Both the position numbers and the translations under genes were made by a program. A stretch of 64,000 nt of DNA from Luteolibacter pohnpeiensis (lineage in GTDB: Bacteria > Verrucomicrobiota > Verrucomicrobiia > Verrucomicrobiales > Akkermansiaceae). Positions 18,513-29,110 of this stretch are shown piece by piece. Within the stretch, counting starts at the first letter, position 1. The number at the start of each line of letters is the position of its first letter. The stretch lies in assembly GCF_016595435.1 (NCBI RefSeq), contig NZ_JAENIJ010000005.1:1-64000 (forward strand). Reading direction: 5' to 3'. Under the pieces are notes generated by a model. That model made no database searches, was not told the DNA's origin, and saw only the letters and a program-made list of their open reading frames with translations.

Positions 18513-18786
18513 GGCGGCGAAAAAGTAAAACTTTTTTCCCAACTTTTGCCAAGACGGAAGCTTGGGAATTTTGCGCCTCAACTTGGGTTTCGCTTGGGTT
18601 TGTTCGGTGCGGGAACTGTTTAAAAGATATGTGATTGGGTTTGTAGGATGTTTTAATGCTGTTGTGGTTGATGTTATCAAATAAATATCATTGATGAGTT
18701 AGGTTTTGATGGAATGGTTTCCCTTGTCACTTAACCCAGTGACACACGGGTGAAAGCCCATCATCTACCCCAAAAACCTAAAACTC
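18513..18786. promoter_or_regulatory. glpR / glycerol operon intergenic control region with two palindromes
   Basis: Two perfect inverted repeats stand out. AAAAAGT-AAA-ACTTTTT (18520-18536) lies 8 bp upstream of the repressor start. TGTCACT-TAACCC-AGTGACA (18725-18744) lies 42 bp upstream of the barrel-protein gene. Either may be an operator for the DeoR-type repressor; DeoR family sites are often such inverted repeats. No -10/-35 elements are assigned with confidence. Confidence 0.55.
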
Positions 18787-19527
18787 ATGAAACCCAAGTT
18801 GTTCGGCGCTGTATGTTCAGTTTGCCTGCTTCAAACCAGTATGTTGTTTGCCGGTTCATCCACGGAACCTGATGCATTTACTTCAATCACTCCAACCTCG
18901 ACATCAGATCCCTGGATCACGGGATCTCTGAATGCTGGTTTCGAAACGCTCCACGTATATCGCGGTGTGGATTCATCCTTCGGTGAGCAGAACTACTGGG
19001 GCTCGCTGGATCTCGATATGCTCAACTTTTTCCACTTCAATCTGTATAGTGGTCATTCCTCAAATCGTGAATACAACGAGCTTACTCCGAGCGCTTATTT
19101 GTATAAAGATGTAGGGCCAGTTAGACTTTCGACTGGTGTTATTTTGTATCACTTCCCAAGTGGAAAAGGCAGCGATAGTGACGAGTATTTTGTCAGTGCT
19201 TCCTCAGAGATTGCTTACGGAATCCAAGCCACCGCTTACTTCTCCTACAACGAGCGCGCTGATGGTTGGTATGATGAACTCAAACTTTCGCGAAATACAG
19301 AGCTGACGGATCGGCTTTCTCTGGAAACCTCCGCCGCACTTGGATTTTCTGACGGTTTGCGATCGGGTGGCAATGGACTTGATAACCTGACGATCTCCGT
19401 CGGATTACCCATCAAGATCACCGATCAAATTACTCTGAAGCCCCTGGCTGGTTACGCATTTGCGCTGGATGCCTTGGATAGTGGTGATGAATCGTGGGCA
19501 GGCCTGACCGCTTCGTTCAAATTCTAA
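18787..19527 (+). CDS. Outer-membrane beta-barrel protein of the glycerol operon
   Basis: A signal peptide (about 1-22) precedes a 246-residue protein made of alternating amphipathic strands with aromatic girdles (YWGSLDLDMLNFFHFNLYSGH, AYLYKDVGPVRLSTGVILYHF) and ending in Phe, as outer-membrane proteins do. I do not recognise a named family. It is first in the run barrel-glpF-glpK-glpD, 42 bp before glpF, so it may let glycerol or glycerol phosphodiesters cross the outer membrane. That role is inferred only from gene order. Confidence 0.72.
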   Translation: MKPKLFGAVCSVCLLQTSMLFAGSSTEPDAFTSITPTSTSDPWITGSLNAGFETLHVYRGVDSSFGEQNYWGSLDLDMLNFFHFNLYSGHSSNREYNELTPSAYLYKDVGPVRLSTGVILYHFPSGKGSDSDEYFVSASSEIAYGIQATAYFSYNERADGWYDELKLSRNTELTDRLSLETSAALGFSDGLRSGGNGLDNLTISVGLPIKITDQITLKPLAGYAFALDALDSGDESWAGLTASFKF

Positions 19528-19569
19528 CAGGTCGAAGTTGATGTTTAACAATTTAATATCGAAACGATC

Positions 19570-20346
19570 ATGAATGTGTATTTAGCGGAATTTGTCGGAA
19601 CGGCCATCCTGATTCTTCTTGGGAACGGTGTGGTCGCAAATGTGAATTTGAAAAAAAGCTACGGTCAAAACGGGGGTTGGATGGTGATTGCCACGGCCTG
19701 GGGATTGGCGGTGGCGATCGCTGCCTATTCGGTTGGACGGATTTCAGGCGCGCATCTGAATCCTGCGGTGACTGTGGCACTTGCCATTCTCGGAGATTTT
19801 CCTTGGGCAAAGGTTCCGGGTTACATTGCGGCACAAGTCGCAGGCGGAGCTTTTGGCGCGACACTGGTGTGGTTGACTTATTTGGCCCACTGGGGTGAAA
19901 CCGAAAACCAAGGTGCAAAGCTCGCATGCTTCTCCACCTCGCCAGCGGTGCCAAAGAAAATTCCAGCGTTCATCACCGAGGTCATCGGGACTTTCATGCT
20001 GGTGTTCGGAATTCTCGCCATTGGTAAGATCGGAGCCGGAGTTCCAGCCGCTGAATTTGCGCCAATCGGAAAAGCGGTTCCCACCTCACTTGTTGGCGTC
20101 GTGGCAACCTGGTGGAGCCCTATGCTTGTAGGACTTTTGGTTGTATCCATTGGTCTGTCGCTCGGTGGTCCTACTGGATATGCCATCAATCCTGCGCGAG
20201 ATTTAGGGCCTCGCATCGCCCACCAAATTCTTCCCATCGCCGGGAAGGGGCAGTCGAACTGGGGCTACGCATTGATCCCAGTGGTTGCCCCCCTGGTCGG
20301 TGGGGCGCTCGGCGCGGTCCTGTTCTCCGCTTTATTTAAGTCATAA
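19570..20346 (+). CDS. glpF: Glycerol uptake facilitator (aquaglyceroporin)
   Basis: MIP-family inner-membrane channel of 258 residues. Both half-helix motifs are present: HLNPAVTVA (N64-P65-A66) and AINPARDLGPR (N207-P208-A209), the latter followed by Arg-Asp as in glycerol-selective members. Hydrophobic segments fit six helices. Passive glycerol entry here would be trapped by the kinase encoded 39 bp downstream. Confidence 0.95.
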   Translation: MNVYLAEFVGTAILILLGNGVVANVNLKKSYGQNGGWMVIATAWGLAVAIAAYSVGRISGAHLNPAVTVALAILGDFPWAKVPGYIAAQVAGGAFGATLVWLTYLAHWGETENQGAKLACFSTSPAVPKKIPAFITEVIGTFMLVFGILAIGKIGAGVPAAEFAPIGKAVPTSLVGVVATWWSPMLVGLLVVSIGLSLGGPTGYAINPARDLGPRIAHQILPIAGKGQSNWGYALIPVVAPLVGGALGAVLFSALFKS

Positions 20347-20385
20347 ACCCAATCTAACTTCTCGAATCTTTAATTTTAAAAACCC

Positions 20386-21882
20386 ATGAAATCGAAACAA
20401 TACATTCTCGCGCTCGACCAAGGCACAACCAGCTCGCGGACATTGGTCGTGGATCATTCCGGAAAGGTGATTTCGGTCAGCCAGAAAGAATTTAAGCAAA
20501 TTTATCCCAAGCCCGGCTGGGTGGAGCATGACCCGATGGACATTTGGTCGAGCCAATCGACGACTGAAGCCGAGGCATTGAGCCAGGCCGATCTCAGTCA
20601 CAAAGATATCGCCGCGATCGGCATCACCAATCAACGGGAAACCACCGTGGTGTGGGACAAACGCACCGGCAAACCGGTTTACAATGCCATTGTTTGGCAG
20701 GACCGGAGAACTGCGGATTATTGCGCGAAGCTCAAGGAGCAGGGGCTTGAACCAAAGTTTTCGCAAAAAACCGGACTACGGCTGGACCCGTACTTTGCAG
20801 GGACCAAATTGCGCTGGATCCTTGAAAACGTCGAAGGCGCTCGCGAAGACGCGGAAGCAGGTCATTTGCTTTTTGGGACAGTTGACAGCTGGTTGGTTTG
20901 GAAACTCACGGGAGGAAGTGTGCACGTGACGGATGCGAGCAATGCGTCGAGAACCTTGCTCTATAATATCTCGGAACAGGACTGGGATGATGAGATCCTC
21001 AAAACTTTCAATATCCCCCGCGTGATGCTGCCGGAGGTAAAAGGATCAAGTGAAGTTTATGGCCATACGTCCGAGAACGTGCCGATTGCGGGAATCGCCG
21101 GGGATCAGCATGCGGCTCTTTTCGGCCAGGCGTGCTTCGATGTGGGAATGGCAAAAAATACTTATGGAACCGGATGCTTTATGCTCATGCTAACCGGAGA
21201 TAAGCCCGTCTTTTCGAAGAACAATCTGCTCTGCACCATCGCGTGGAAAATTGGTGACAAAACCGAGTATGCCTTGGAAGGGTCCATCTTCATGGGCGGC
21301 GCCGTGGTCCAGTGGCTGCGCGACGAAATGAAAATGGTCGGCAGTGCCGAGGAAGCGAGTTGGCTCGCGTCCAGCGTTCCAGATGCGAATGGCATGTATC
21401 TGGTTCCTGCATTTGCAGGACTCGGGGCACCGCACTGGGACCCCTACGCACGCGGCACCTGTGTTGGCATGACCCGCGGGACCAACCGGGCCCATTTCTG
21501 CCGGGCCGCGATTGAGGCGATTGCTTATCAAAGCGCAGACCTCGCCGAATCGATGAAAAAGGACAGTGGAATCGAAATCAAAGAATTGAGAGTCGATGGC
21601 GGTGCCTCACGCAGCGAACCGTTGATGCAATTCCAGTCAGACCTTTTGGATGTGCATGTCATCCGACCTGAAAATGTCGAAACAACCGCGATGGGGGCGG
21701 CATATCTAGCAGGCCTGGCCGTTGGCTTCTGGGAGAGTAAGCAGGACATCATCGATCGTTGGAAAGCCGGCGCTCACTTCAAACCAGAACGACCTGCTGA
21801 GGAAATGAAAGCCCTGGCCGCAGGTTGGGATCGTGCGGTGGAACGCGCGAAGGCCTGGGAATTACCGGAGGAAGAATCATGA
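20386..21882 (+). CDS. glpK: Glycerol kinase
   Basis: FGGY-family kinase that phosphorylates glycerol to sn-glycerol 3-phosphate. The 498-residue product has the N-terminal phosphate-binding loop [16 protein letters not shown], glycerol-binding residues in [10 protein letters not shown] and [12 protein letters not shown], the FGGY signature region ([21 protein letters not shown]), and [15 protein letters not shown]. The stop overlaps the glpD start by 4 bp (ATGA). Confidence 0.97.
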   Translation: MKSKQYILALDQGTTSSRTLVVDHSGKVISVSQKEFKQIYPKPGWVEHDPMDIWSSQSTTEAEALSQADLSHKDIAAIGITNQRETTVVWDKRTGKPVYNAIVWQDRRTADYCAKLKEQGLEPKFSQKTGLRLDPYFAGTKLRWILENVEGAREDAEAGHLLFGTVDSWLVWKLTGGSVHVTDASNASRTLLYNISEQDWDDEILKTFNIPRVMLPEVKGSSEVYGHTSENVPIAGIAGDQHAALFGQACFDVGMAKNTYGTGCFMLMLTGDKPVFSKNNLLCTIAWKIGDKTEYALEGSIFMGGAVVQWLRDEMKMVGSAEEASWLASSVPDANGMYLVPAFAGLGAPHWDPYARGTCVGMTRGTNRAHFCRAAIEAIAYQSADLAESMKKDSGIEIKELRVDGGASRSEPLMQFQSDLLDVHVIRPENVETTAMGAAYLAGLAVGFWESKQDIIDRWKAGAHFKPERPAEEMKALAAGWDRAVERAKAWELPEEES

Positions 21883-23444
21883 AAAGAATCAATCATTTAA
21901 GAGAAGTCCGCAACGCGACAGAACCCTTTGATTTTTGCATCGTCGGCGGCGGTGCAACCGGACTTGGTTCGGCTGTGGATGCAGCATCGCGTGGCCACTC
22001 AGTCGTGCTGTTAGAACAAGCTGACTTTGCGAAGGGGACGTCATCGCGCTCTACGAAACTGGTTCACGGTGGTGTCCGTTACCTGCAGCAGGGAAATGTT
22101 TCTCTGGTGCTGGAGGCACTTCGCGAGCGTGGTCGGTTGACGAAGAATGCTCCGCATTTGGTTCATGACCTTTCATTCGTGATCCCTAACTACAGTTGGT
22201 GGGAAGGCCCATTCTATGGCATCGGCATGAAGGTTTACGACCAACTTGCGGGGAAACTTGGCCTTGGCCCAAGTAAATGGCTTTCTAAAAAAGATACCAT
22301 TCAGCGAATCCCGACTGTCGAGGTCGAAGACCTGACCGGTGGCGTGATGTATCACGATGGCCAATTTGATGACTCGCGATTAGCGGTCAACCTCGCCCAA
22401 ACCGCGGCGGGACTTGGAGCCAAAATCATCAACTACGCGAAATGCACCGGCCTCATCAAAGTCGATGGGTTGGTCCAAGGCGTGGATGCCGTCGATGTCG
22501 AAACCGGCGAGTCCTTCCAAGTGCGGGCGAAATGCGTGATCAATGCCACGGGAATTTTTGTGGATGATCTGCGCGCCAAGGACGATGAGTCTTCGAAGCC
22601 GATGGTCACCGTCAGTCAGGGCATTCACATCGTTTTGCCTAAAGAATTCTTGCCGGGCGATTCGGCAATCATGATTCCCAAAACCGCCGATGGTCGGGTG
22701 CTGTTTGCGGTGCCGTGGCATGATTGTGTCGTAGTGGGAACGACCGACACCCCGTTGCATGAAAAATCGATGGAGCCCCGCGCGCTTCACGAGGAAATCA
22801 ACTTCGTCATGGAACATGCGGCAAAGTATCTAACAAAAGATCCACAGCCATCGGATGTCCTGAGCATCTTTGCCGGCCTTCGCCCGCTCGTGAAATCGGG
22901 TGATGATAGCAACACGGCTGCGATTTCCCGCGATCACACGATTGTGGTCAGCAATAGCGGGTTGATCACAGTCACCGGCGGCAAATGGACGACTTATCGC
23001 AAGATGGCGGAGGATGTGATCGATCAGGCGGAAATGGTGTCTGGGGTTGAACAGAAGCGTTGTGAAACGGTGACGCTGCAAATTCGCGGGTGGACACGAA
23101 CTCCGATCAGTGAAGTGAATCTTCGTCCTTATGGAGCTGATGCTTCTGCGATTCGCCAGCTGAATGAGCCGGCTTTAATTCACCCGGCTCTCAATCTAAC
23201 AGTCGCAGAAGTCCGTTGGCACGTTCGTGAAGAAATGGCCAGAACCGTTGAGGACGTCCTGGCGCGACGGAGTCGTTGTCTTCTATTGAATGCGAAGGCG
23301 AGTATCGAAGCCGCGCCAGCGGTTGCGCACATTATGGCGGAAGAATTGGGCAATGGTGACGCGTGGATCGACGACCAAGTTCACCGTTATTCCGAGATTG
23401 CCCACGGCTATGTCTTCGGCGATCCGGCTAGTGTTGGAGATTAA
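21879..23444 (+). CDS. glpD: Aerobic glycerol-3-phosphate dehydrogenase
   Basis: FAD-dependent, membrane-associated enzyme that oxidises glycerol 3-phosphate to dihydroxyacetone phosphate and feeds electrons to quinone. The 521-residue product begins [10 protein letters not shown] and shows the dinucleotide fold [20 protein letters not shown], the substrate-region motif [16 protein letters not shown], and [13 protein letters not shown] near the C-terminus. The ATG at 21879 overlaps the glpK stop. Its end overlaps the convergent methyltransferase gene by 4 bp, leaving no room for a separate terminator. Confidence 0.96.
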   Translation: MKRINHLREVRNATEPFDFCIVGGGATGLGSAVDAASRGHSVVLLEQADFAKGTSSRSTKLVHGGVRYLQQGNVSLVLEALRERGRLTKNAPHLVHDLSFVIPNYSWWEGPFYGIGMKVYDQLAGKLGLGPSKWLSKKDTIQRIPTVEVEDLTGGVMYHDGQFDDSRLAVNLAQTAAGLGAKIINYAKCTGLIKVDGLVQGVDAVDVETGESFQVRAKCVINATGIFVDDLRAKDDESSKPMVTVSQGIHIVLPKEFLPGDSAIMIPKTADGRVLFAVPWHDCVVVGTTDTPLHEKSMEPRALHEEINFVMEHAAKYLTKDPQPSDVLSIFAGLRPLVKSGDDSNTAAISRDHTIVVSNSGLITVTGGKWTTYRKMAEDVIDQAEMVSGVEQKRCETVTLQIRGWTRTPISEVNLRPYGADASAIRQLNEPALIHPALNLTVAEVRWHVREEMARTVEDVLARRSRCLLLNAKASIEAAPAVAHIMAEELGNGDAWIDDQVHRYSEIAHGYVFGDPASVGD

Positions 23445-24208
23445 CTGCCAACGTAAAGTTTCGTCGTGTAAATCATTTCCACGCTCCCATCGATTTGGTG
23501 GCGAGCGTGGCTTTCTTGTAGTCTCCTCATCATTGGTTCATGATTGGGATGTCCCTCAAGCGGTGACGATGATGAAGACAAGGCAAGCCCCTTGAGCGAT
23601 TCAAAATCGAGCCGGGTTCGATGCTGGAAAGTGTGAAGATCGAACGGGCCGATGAAAAATTTAGCCAGTCGTTCATCATCGATGTTTTCGTGGCGAATTC
23701 TGGAATAGTCGCTGCCATAAGTGGTCATGATCTCCTCATAGTCGCGAAGAAACGGTGTCGTATCGAGCTGACGCTTATTCCAGAGAAGCCCGAGTTTGGC
23801 ATTCGGCTTCATGATGTGACTGAACTCGGCCCTCGTTTCCGCATTTTCAAACCAATGAAACGCCTGGGCCGCGATGATGAAATCGACGCTTTGATCGGGT
23901 AGGGTAGTTGCCTGAGCCTTGCCGTCAATGCTATGGAACTTTGGATAACCGGCCAGCATATGCTCTGCAGCACCACGCATATCAGCATTCGGCTCCACCC
24001 CGTAAACCGCGCAACCGAATTTCAAGAACAGTTCGGTGGAAATGCCGGTGCCGGAGCCGATGTCCGCAACGATCGAATCAGGTGTCAGTCCCGCGACCTC
24101 TGCTAAACGGTCGGGAATTTCACTTGGATAGCTGGGACGATAGCGAACGTAATTTTCGACCCGGTTGGAGAATCGCCTTTCAGGTGCGGAATTGTTAGAT
24201 GGATCCAT
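23441..24208 (-). CDS. Class I SAM-dependent methyltransferase
   Basis: A Rossmann-type methyltransferase of 255 residues with motif I VADIGSGTGISTE, motif II VYGVEPN, and post-motif DFIIAAQAFHWFE, as in Methyltransf_11/25 proteins. The substrate cannot be told. The ATG at 24208 is preferred over a TTG three codons upstream. It stands alone and converges on glpD. Confidence 0.87.
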   Translation of the reverse strand: MDPSNNSAPERRFSNRVENYVRYRPSYPSEIPDRLAEVAGLTPDSIVADIGSGTGISTELFLKFGCAVYGVEPNADMRGAAEHMLAGYPKFHSIDGKAQATTLPDQSVDFIIAAQAFHWFENAETRAEFSHIMKPNAKLGLLWNKRQLDTTPFLRDYEEIMTTYGSDYSRIRHENIDDERLAKFFIGPFDLHTFQHRTRLDFESLKGLALSSSSSPLEGHPNHEPMMRRLQESHARHQIDGSVEMIYTTKLYVGS

Positions 24209-24344
24209 CGCCGTCAAAATAGATTGCGCATCAGATGTCTCAATCCAAATTTACCGACGATTGTCGGCAAGGCCTTAGCATCGGAAATAGCATTCCAGAA
24301 ACGCCCATTTGTCGTTCGAGATCAAAAAAGTATTCCTCGGATCA
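24209..24344. other. Gap upstream of the methyltransferase gene
   Basis: These 136 bases hold a short hairpin CCGAC-GATT-GTCGG (24254-24267) and no supported gene. It probably includes the methyltransferase promoter and the end of the fumarase transcript. Confidence 0.4.
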
Positions 24345-24620
24345 TCAAGGCTTGGAACCAATGTATGGCATTGCAATCTCGAATACAATCACGCTGATGA
24401 GGGCGACTTGTATCCAGATGAAGAGATTACAAAGCGGGAGAATTCGTTTGTGTCCTTTGCGTTTTGAAATCTCTTTCGCCTGTTGCCAGTCGACCGACAT
24501 TGTGACCCAGGCTACCGCTCCCGGAGTGTAACCCTCGCCATGTCGAATCGAGTAAGGTCGCAGGATGAGCAACCAGGTGATCGGTATCGATGCGACGAGG
24601 ATGACGACGAGAGGTATCAT
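24345..24620 (-). CDS. Small two-helix membrane protein
   Basis: The 91-residue protein has a helix at the N-terminus (MIPLVVILVASIPITWLLIL), a central charged stretch (DWQQAKEISKRKGHKR) and a second helix (NLFIWIQVALISVIVFEIAM). I recognise no named family. The ATG lies 7 bp after the fumarase stop on the same strand, so it is probably co-transcribed with fumarase. Function is unknown. Confidence 0.72.
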   Translation of the reverse strand: MIPLVVILVASIPITWLLILRPYSIRHGEGYTPGAVAWVTMSVDWQQAKEISKRKGHKRILPLCNLFIWIQVALISVIVFEIAMPYIGSKP

Positions 24621-24627
24621 GACCTAT

Positions 24628-26259
24628 CTAACAGATCGGGCAGTTGTTGATTTGTTGGAAGAAATCGTTGCCCTTGTTATCGACCAGGATGAATGCCGGG
24701 AAATTTTCCACCGTGATTTTCCAAACGGCTTCCATGCCAAGTTCGGGGAAGGCAACGACTTCCTGGGACTTGATATGATGTTTCGCCAGCAAGGCGGCAG
24801 GTCCACCTGCGGAACCGAGGTAGAATCCACCATGTTTTTTGCAAGCGTCGGTGACTTGCTGGGAGCGATTCCCTTTCGCAAGCATCACCATTGAGCCGCC
24901 ATTGGCTTGGAACAGGTCGACGTAGCCATCCATCCGACCTGCAGTGGTCGGACCAAATGAGCCGGATGGCATGCCTTCCGGCGTCTTGGCAGGACCGGCG
25001 TAATAGACCGGATATTTCTTGATGTAATCCGGAAGCTCGCCGGTTTCATCGAGCATTTCCTTCAACTTGGCATGCGCCGAATCGCGCGCGACGATGATGG
25101 TGCCGCTGAGAGAAACGGCGGTCGTGACCGGATACTTTGACAAAGTCTTGAGCGTTTCTTCCATGCCAAGATCGAGATCGATGGCGACGCCTTTGAATTT
25201 CCAATCGCGATACTTTTCGGGAATGAAGCGACCGGGATCCTTTTCCAGTTTCTCCAGGAAAATGCCGTCCTTGGTGATCTTCGCTTTCGCCTGGCGATCC
25301 GCAGAGCAGGAAACGCCGAGGCCGACAGGGCAGGACGCGCCGTGGCGGGGCAGGCGGATCACGCGCACATCGAGCGCGAAGTATTTGCCGCCGAATTGCG
25401 CGCCGATGCCGATTTCCCGGGCGGCAGCGAGCAGGTCTTTTTCGAGCTCCAGGTCGCGGAACGCCTGACCGTGTTCGTTGCCTTCAGTTGGGAGCGCATC
25501 GTAATATCGAGTCGAAGCCATTTTGACCGTCTTCAAACAAGTCTCCGCCGAGGTGCCGCCGATGACGAAAGCGAGGTGATAGGGCGGGCAGGCTGCAGTG
25601 CCGAGCGAACGCATTTTCTCAATGCAAAATTCGCGCAAGCGCTTCGGGTTCAGCAGCGCCTTGGTTTCCTGATAGAGAAACGTTTTGTTGGCCGAGCCGC
25701 CGCCTTTGCTGACGAAGAGGAATTTATAAGCATCGCCTTCCGTCGCATAGAGATCGATTTGCGCGGGCAGGTTGGTCTTGGTGTTGACCTCGTCGAACAT
25801 GTTGAGCGGCGCGGTCTGAGAGTAGCGCAGATTTTCCTGCGTGTAGGTTTGGTGAATGCCTTGCGAAAGCAATTCGGCATCGTCGCATCCCGTCCATACC
25901 TGCTGGCCTTTTTTACCGATCACCGTTGCGGTGCCGGTGTCCTGACAGGCGGGAAGGATGCCTTTTGCCGCGATTTCCGCATTCTTGAGCAACATGAGCG
26001 CGACCATGCGATCGTTTTCGGTGGCTTCCGGATCGTCCAAAATGGCCGCCACTTGGGCCAAATGAGAAGGCCGGAGCGTGAAATTGATCGCCTTGATCGC
26101 CTCCGCTGCGAGAAAACTCAGAGCTTCCGGTTTGATCTTTAGAACCGGTTGTCCTTCAAACTCCGAGGCGGAAACGTGGTCCGTGGTGAGGAGTTCGTAT
26201 TCAGTCGTGTCGGGACCCAGTGGGAAGGGATCTTGGTAAAAGAATGCTTTTTCGGCCAT
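24628..26259 (-). CDS. Fumarate hydratase, class I (iron-sulfur)
   Basis: Class I fumarases carry a 4Fe-4S cluster and interconvert fumarate and malate in the TCA cycle. The 543-residue single chain joins the alpha-type half ([67 protein letters not shown]) to the beta-type half ([38 protein letters not shown]). Conserved Cys residues fit the cluster ligands. This is the FumA/FumB layout rather than class II FumC. Confidence 0.94.
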   Translation of the reverse strand: MAEKAFFYQDPFPLGPDTTEYELLTTDHVSASEFEGQPVLKIKPEALSFLAAEAIKAINFTLRPSHLAQVAAILDDPEATENDRMVALMLLKNAEIAAKGILPACQDTGTATVIGKKGQQVWTGCDDAELLSQGIHQTYTQENLRYSQTAPLNMFDEVNTKTNLPAQIDLYATEGDAYKFLFVSKGGGSANKTFLYQETKALLNPKRLREFCIEKMRSLGTAACPPYHLAFVIGGTSAETCLKTVKMASTRYYDALPTEGNEHGQAFRDLELEKDLLAAAREIGIGAQFGGKYFALDVRVIRLPRHGASCPVGLGVSCSADRQAKAKITKDGIFLEKLEKDPGRFIPEKYRDWKFKGVAIDLDLGMEETLKTLSKYPVTTAVSLSGTIIVARDSAHAKLKEMLDETGELPDYIKKYPVYYAGPAKTPEGMPSGSFGPTTAGRMDGYVDLFQANGGSMVMLAKGNRSQQVTDACKKHGGFYLGSAGGPAALLAKHHIKSQEVVAFPELGMEAVWKITVENFPAFILVDNKGNDFFQQINNCPIC

Positions 26260-26388
26260 AGCTGCTGGGGTTTTCTAAGACCGGGGCGCTGGCTGCGCAA
26301 GGGGAACCGGATCAAGCGGTCGTGTAAAATCGCTGCCTATCAGTAAAATCGACTGGTTCGCTTCGCTGTTTCATTCATCTTTCGACCG

Positions 26389-28008
26389 ATGTCAGACAGC
26401 GATTTGAAAGGCGATCCGGAATTGATGGAGTTTCTTCAATCCGCGCCGCCTCGCCTGGTGCCGGCGGGATTTACGAAGGCTATACCCGATCGGAAAGAGG
26501 TATGGGGCAAGGTAATCTTTGGAGCCATGTTTTTGATTTTGGGTTCCGTTTTTACCCTTATTTTCGTTCCGAAGAACTATATTCAACAGCTGTCTATTCT
26601 TAGAGGCCCATCGACGGAAGTAGTGGGAACTGTGTTAGACTCAACAGAGACCTCCCAATCCGAGAATGAGGTAAAGGTTTGGGAGACAACATTTCAGTAT
26701 CGTGCGGAGGATGGAAAGGAGCGTGAGGGAACTGTATTCCGCACAGGGGGCGGTTGGGACCCGAATGATCGAGTAAGGGTGATCTACCTCAATCGTGATC
26801 CTGAAAAGGCTTTGATCAAGGGAACTCGTTTGGACCCGTTTGGTCCGGCCGCATCCTTTGTTTTGATCTTTCCGATAGCTGGATTGGGCCTTCTGCTCAC
26901 GGCTTTTAAGGGGCGGAAGCGAAATAAAAAGCTCCTGAGAGATGGTTGGGTTGCACAAGCAATGGTGGCGGATATCAACAAGCAAAGCTTGCGAGTAAAT
27001 GGCCGATTTCGGCACACCATTCAGTTCGTGCGGTTGGATGATGCCCAAGAAATGAAGTGGGTGACGTACGATACAGCGAAGATCGAGTTATGTTATCGGA
27101 AACGAGAAGCGAATGAAGCGGTCACGTTGCTCTACGACCCGAAGGAACCCAAAAAGATCGATCTGCCAGAGGCCTGGGGAAAAACTTTCAGTATCAGTTC
27201 CCATGATTACCTCGAGAAAACAAAATCAGGAACGATTGCGAAGCCACTTCAGGTGGCTCCTTGGATAGACGATTTCCTCAACTCACCAGTGCCACGAAAG
27301 TTGCCTTCGAAGCTGAGGTGGAATACTCCTTACTTGGTTAGAACCTCGATCCCCACCATCATGGGAATCGGTATCTTTTTAACTGGGGCAATATTTTCCA
27401 GTAAACTGGTTTCATGGAATTGGGTGATGAAGTCCCGATTGGATGCTACAGCAGTGGCGACGGTAGTTCGTGAGGAGGATGGAGTGGATTTCATTTCCAT
27501 CCCGGTGATAAGGGTCAAATACTCTTTTGAAGATCAATACGGATATACGCACCAATCCGTTGTCTACACCGTTGGTAAAGGTCACCCGCCAGGAATCCAA
27601 ATCAATGTGAAATATGATAGAGATCATCCAGAGGCCTCGTTGCCAGATGGTTTTTGGATTGAAAGAGCAAATTTGATTGGGATCTTTTTACTTATCTTTC
27701 CAGCCATTGGTTTATGCATGCTTGTCATTCCCCATGCTGCCGAAAGTCGGCGGTTTCGTGTCTTACGCCATGGAACGGTTGAGGTGGCAAAGATCGTCCG
27801 AATCGAAGATACGGGGAAGACTGAGAATTATCAGGCGGTGTTTGCGATATGGATTCAGCCAATCAATGGGATGTCAGAGATTCGCTATGAGACGATGAAG
27901 GAGAAGGAACTCAAATATGCCATGCGGGCATTGGATCTAGGTGAAACAATTCGCGTGTTGATCGATCCAAAGCATCCGAAAGTTTGTGTGTTGCCAGAAA
28001 CTTGGTGA
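26389..28008 (+). CDS. DUF3592 domain-containing membrane protein
   Basis: The 539-residue protein has about four membrane helices in two pairs (near 45-65, 155-172, 323-343 and 423-443). Between the helices are tandem beta-rich modules with the DUF3592 pattern: VVGTVLDSTETSQ...VWETTFQYRAEDG...VRVIYLNRDPEKA, and again ATVVREEDGVDFISIPVIRVKYSFEDQYG...VKYDRDHPEAS. The repeat structure suggests internal duplication. Function is unknown. It is divergent from fumarase with 129 bp between the starts. Confidence 0.82.
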   Translation: MSDSDLKGDPELMEFLQSAPPRLVPAGFTKAIPDRKEVWGKVIFGAMFLILGSVFTLIFVPKNYIQQLSILRGPSTEVVGTVLDSTETSQSENEVKVWETTFQYRAEDGKEREGTVFRTGGGWDPNDRVRVIYLNRDPEKALIKGTRLDPFGPAASFVLIFPIAGLGLLLTAFKGRKRNKKLLRDGWVAQAMVADINKQSLRVNGRFRHTIQFVRLDDAQEMKWVTYDTAKIELCYRKREANEAVTLLYDPKEPKKIDLPEAWGKTFSISSHDYLEKTKSGTIAKPLQVAPWIDDFLNSPVPRKLPSKLRWNTPYLVRTSIPTIMGIGIFLTGAIFSSKLVSWNWVMKSRLDATAVATVVREEDGVDFISIPVIRVKYSFEDQYGYTHQSVVYTVGKGHPPGIQINVKYDRDHPEASLPDGFWIERANLIGIFLLIFPAIGLCMLVIPHAAESRRFRVLRHGTVEVAKIVRIEDTGKTENYQAVFAIWIQPINGMSEIRYETMKEKELKYAMRALDLGETIRVLIDPKHPKVCVLPETW

Positions 28009-28026
28009 CTTGTGCCCCTATGTCAT

Positions 28027-28932
28027 TCAGGCGAGCTTTGCTTTGAAAAACTCGACAGTCCGCTTCCATGCGATTTCTGCGCTATCTTTGTCGAATCGGC
28101 CGGTGGAGTCATTATGGAAGCCATGATTGACGTTGGGGTATTCATACATTTTGTAATCAACACCGTTCGCTTTCAGGTCTTCTTCATATTCTGGCCAAGT
28201 GGCATTGACGCGTTGATCCAATCCTGCGAGCTGTATGACCAGAGGACCTTTAACATTTTTACGGAGTTCTTTTGCTGCCGGTGTGCCATAGAATGAAACA
28301 CCTGCATTGAGTTTTTCAGGGATTACCGCTGCTAGCATGTTGACGATGTAGCCTCCGAAGCAAAACCCAACAGCGCCGAGTTTGCCACTCGATTTTGGGT
28401 GGGTTTTGAGATAGTTGGCTGCGGCAATAAAATCCTGTTCGATTTTACCCCGTTCCATGGATGCCTGCAGTTCACGACCCTCATCGTCGTTTCCTGGATA
28501 CCCTCCCTTCGGAAACAAGGCATCTGGAGCGAATGCGACGAAGCCGTCTTTGGCCAAGCGGCGAGCGACATCCATGATGTAGGGATTGAGCCCTCGATTT
28601 TCATGGATTACCAGAACGGCCGGTGCTTTTTCATCCATCGCGGTTGGCGTTACAAGATAGCCTCTGCCTTCTCTGTATCCATGGGGCGAATCGAACTTTT
28701 CGTAAGTTGCTTTGATGTCTGGATCATTAAACGAAACTTGCTCTGCTACGGCGTAGTCGGGCATCAGAACGGCGAGCATGGAGCTCATTGTTAAACCAGC
28801 TGCTGTTAGAGTGCCGAGGCGAGCCATGAATGTCCGGCGGTCGATGATTCCGTGGGCGTATTCATCATACCAATCAAATGCTTCCTGCGGGATTGGATGC
28901 GTGGAATCCGGGTAGGCGTTGGGTTCATTCAT
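28027..28932 (-). CDS. Dienelactone hydrolase family protein
   Basis: Alpha/beta hydrolase with the DLH triad: Cys191 in GFCFGG, Asp239 in GLDQRVN and His270 in VNHGFHN. The N-terminus has an extra 60 residues with RRTFMARLGTLTAAGLTMSSMLAVL, a twin-arginine-like or membrane-anchor segment, as in YghX-type members, so the enzyme is probably exported. The natural substrate is unknown. It stands alone and converges on the DUF3592 gene. Confidence 0.9.
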   Translation of the reverse strand: MNEPNAYPDSTHPIPQEAFDWYDEYAHGIIDRRTFMARLGTLTAAGLTMSSMLAVLMPDYAVAEQVSFNDPDIKATYEKFDSPHGYREGRGYLVTPTAMDEKAPAVLVIHENRGLNPYIMDVARRLAKDGFVAFAPDALFPKGGYPGNDDEGRELQASMERGKIEQDFIAAANYLKTHPKSSGKLGAVGFCFGGYIVNMLAAVIPEKLNAGVSFYGTPAAKELRKNVKGPLVIQLAGLDQRVNATWPEYEEDLKANGVDYKMYEYPNVNHGFHNDSTGRFDKDSAEIAWKRTVEFFKAKLA

Positions 28933-29110
28933 GCGTTCGAGGGTTCAAATTTAACCCATGAACGTGGAACCCATCTTGAATTCTGCAATTCAATTTTTCC
29001 CGAATCCCCCGGATCCGTTTAATAAAAAGGAATCCGATAAGTGTAAAAAGCTTTCAAAGGTAGAATTAGGACAAGTATAGCTGCTGCCCGACAAAATTGG
29101 TCAAAACAGT

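Noticed and set aside
24235-24531. 98-codon plus-strand frame overlapping the small membrane protein
   Set aside because: The opposite strand encodes a protein with two clear helices coupled to fumarase; the plus frame has no such features.
25342-26142. 266-codon frame antisense to fumarase
   Set aside because: Shadow of the fumarase codon pattern, no motif.
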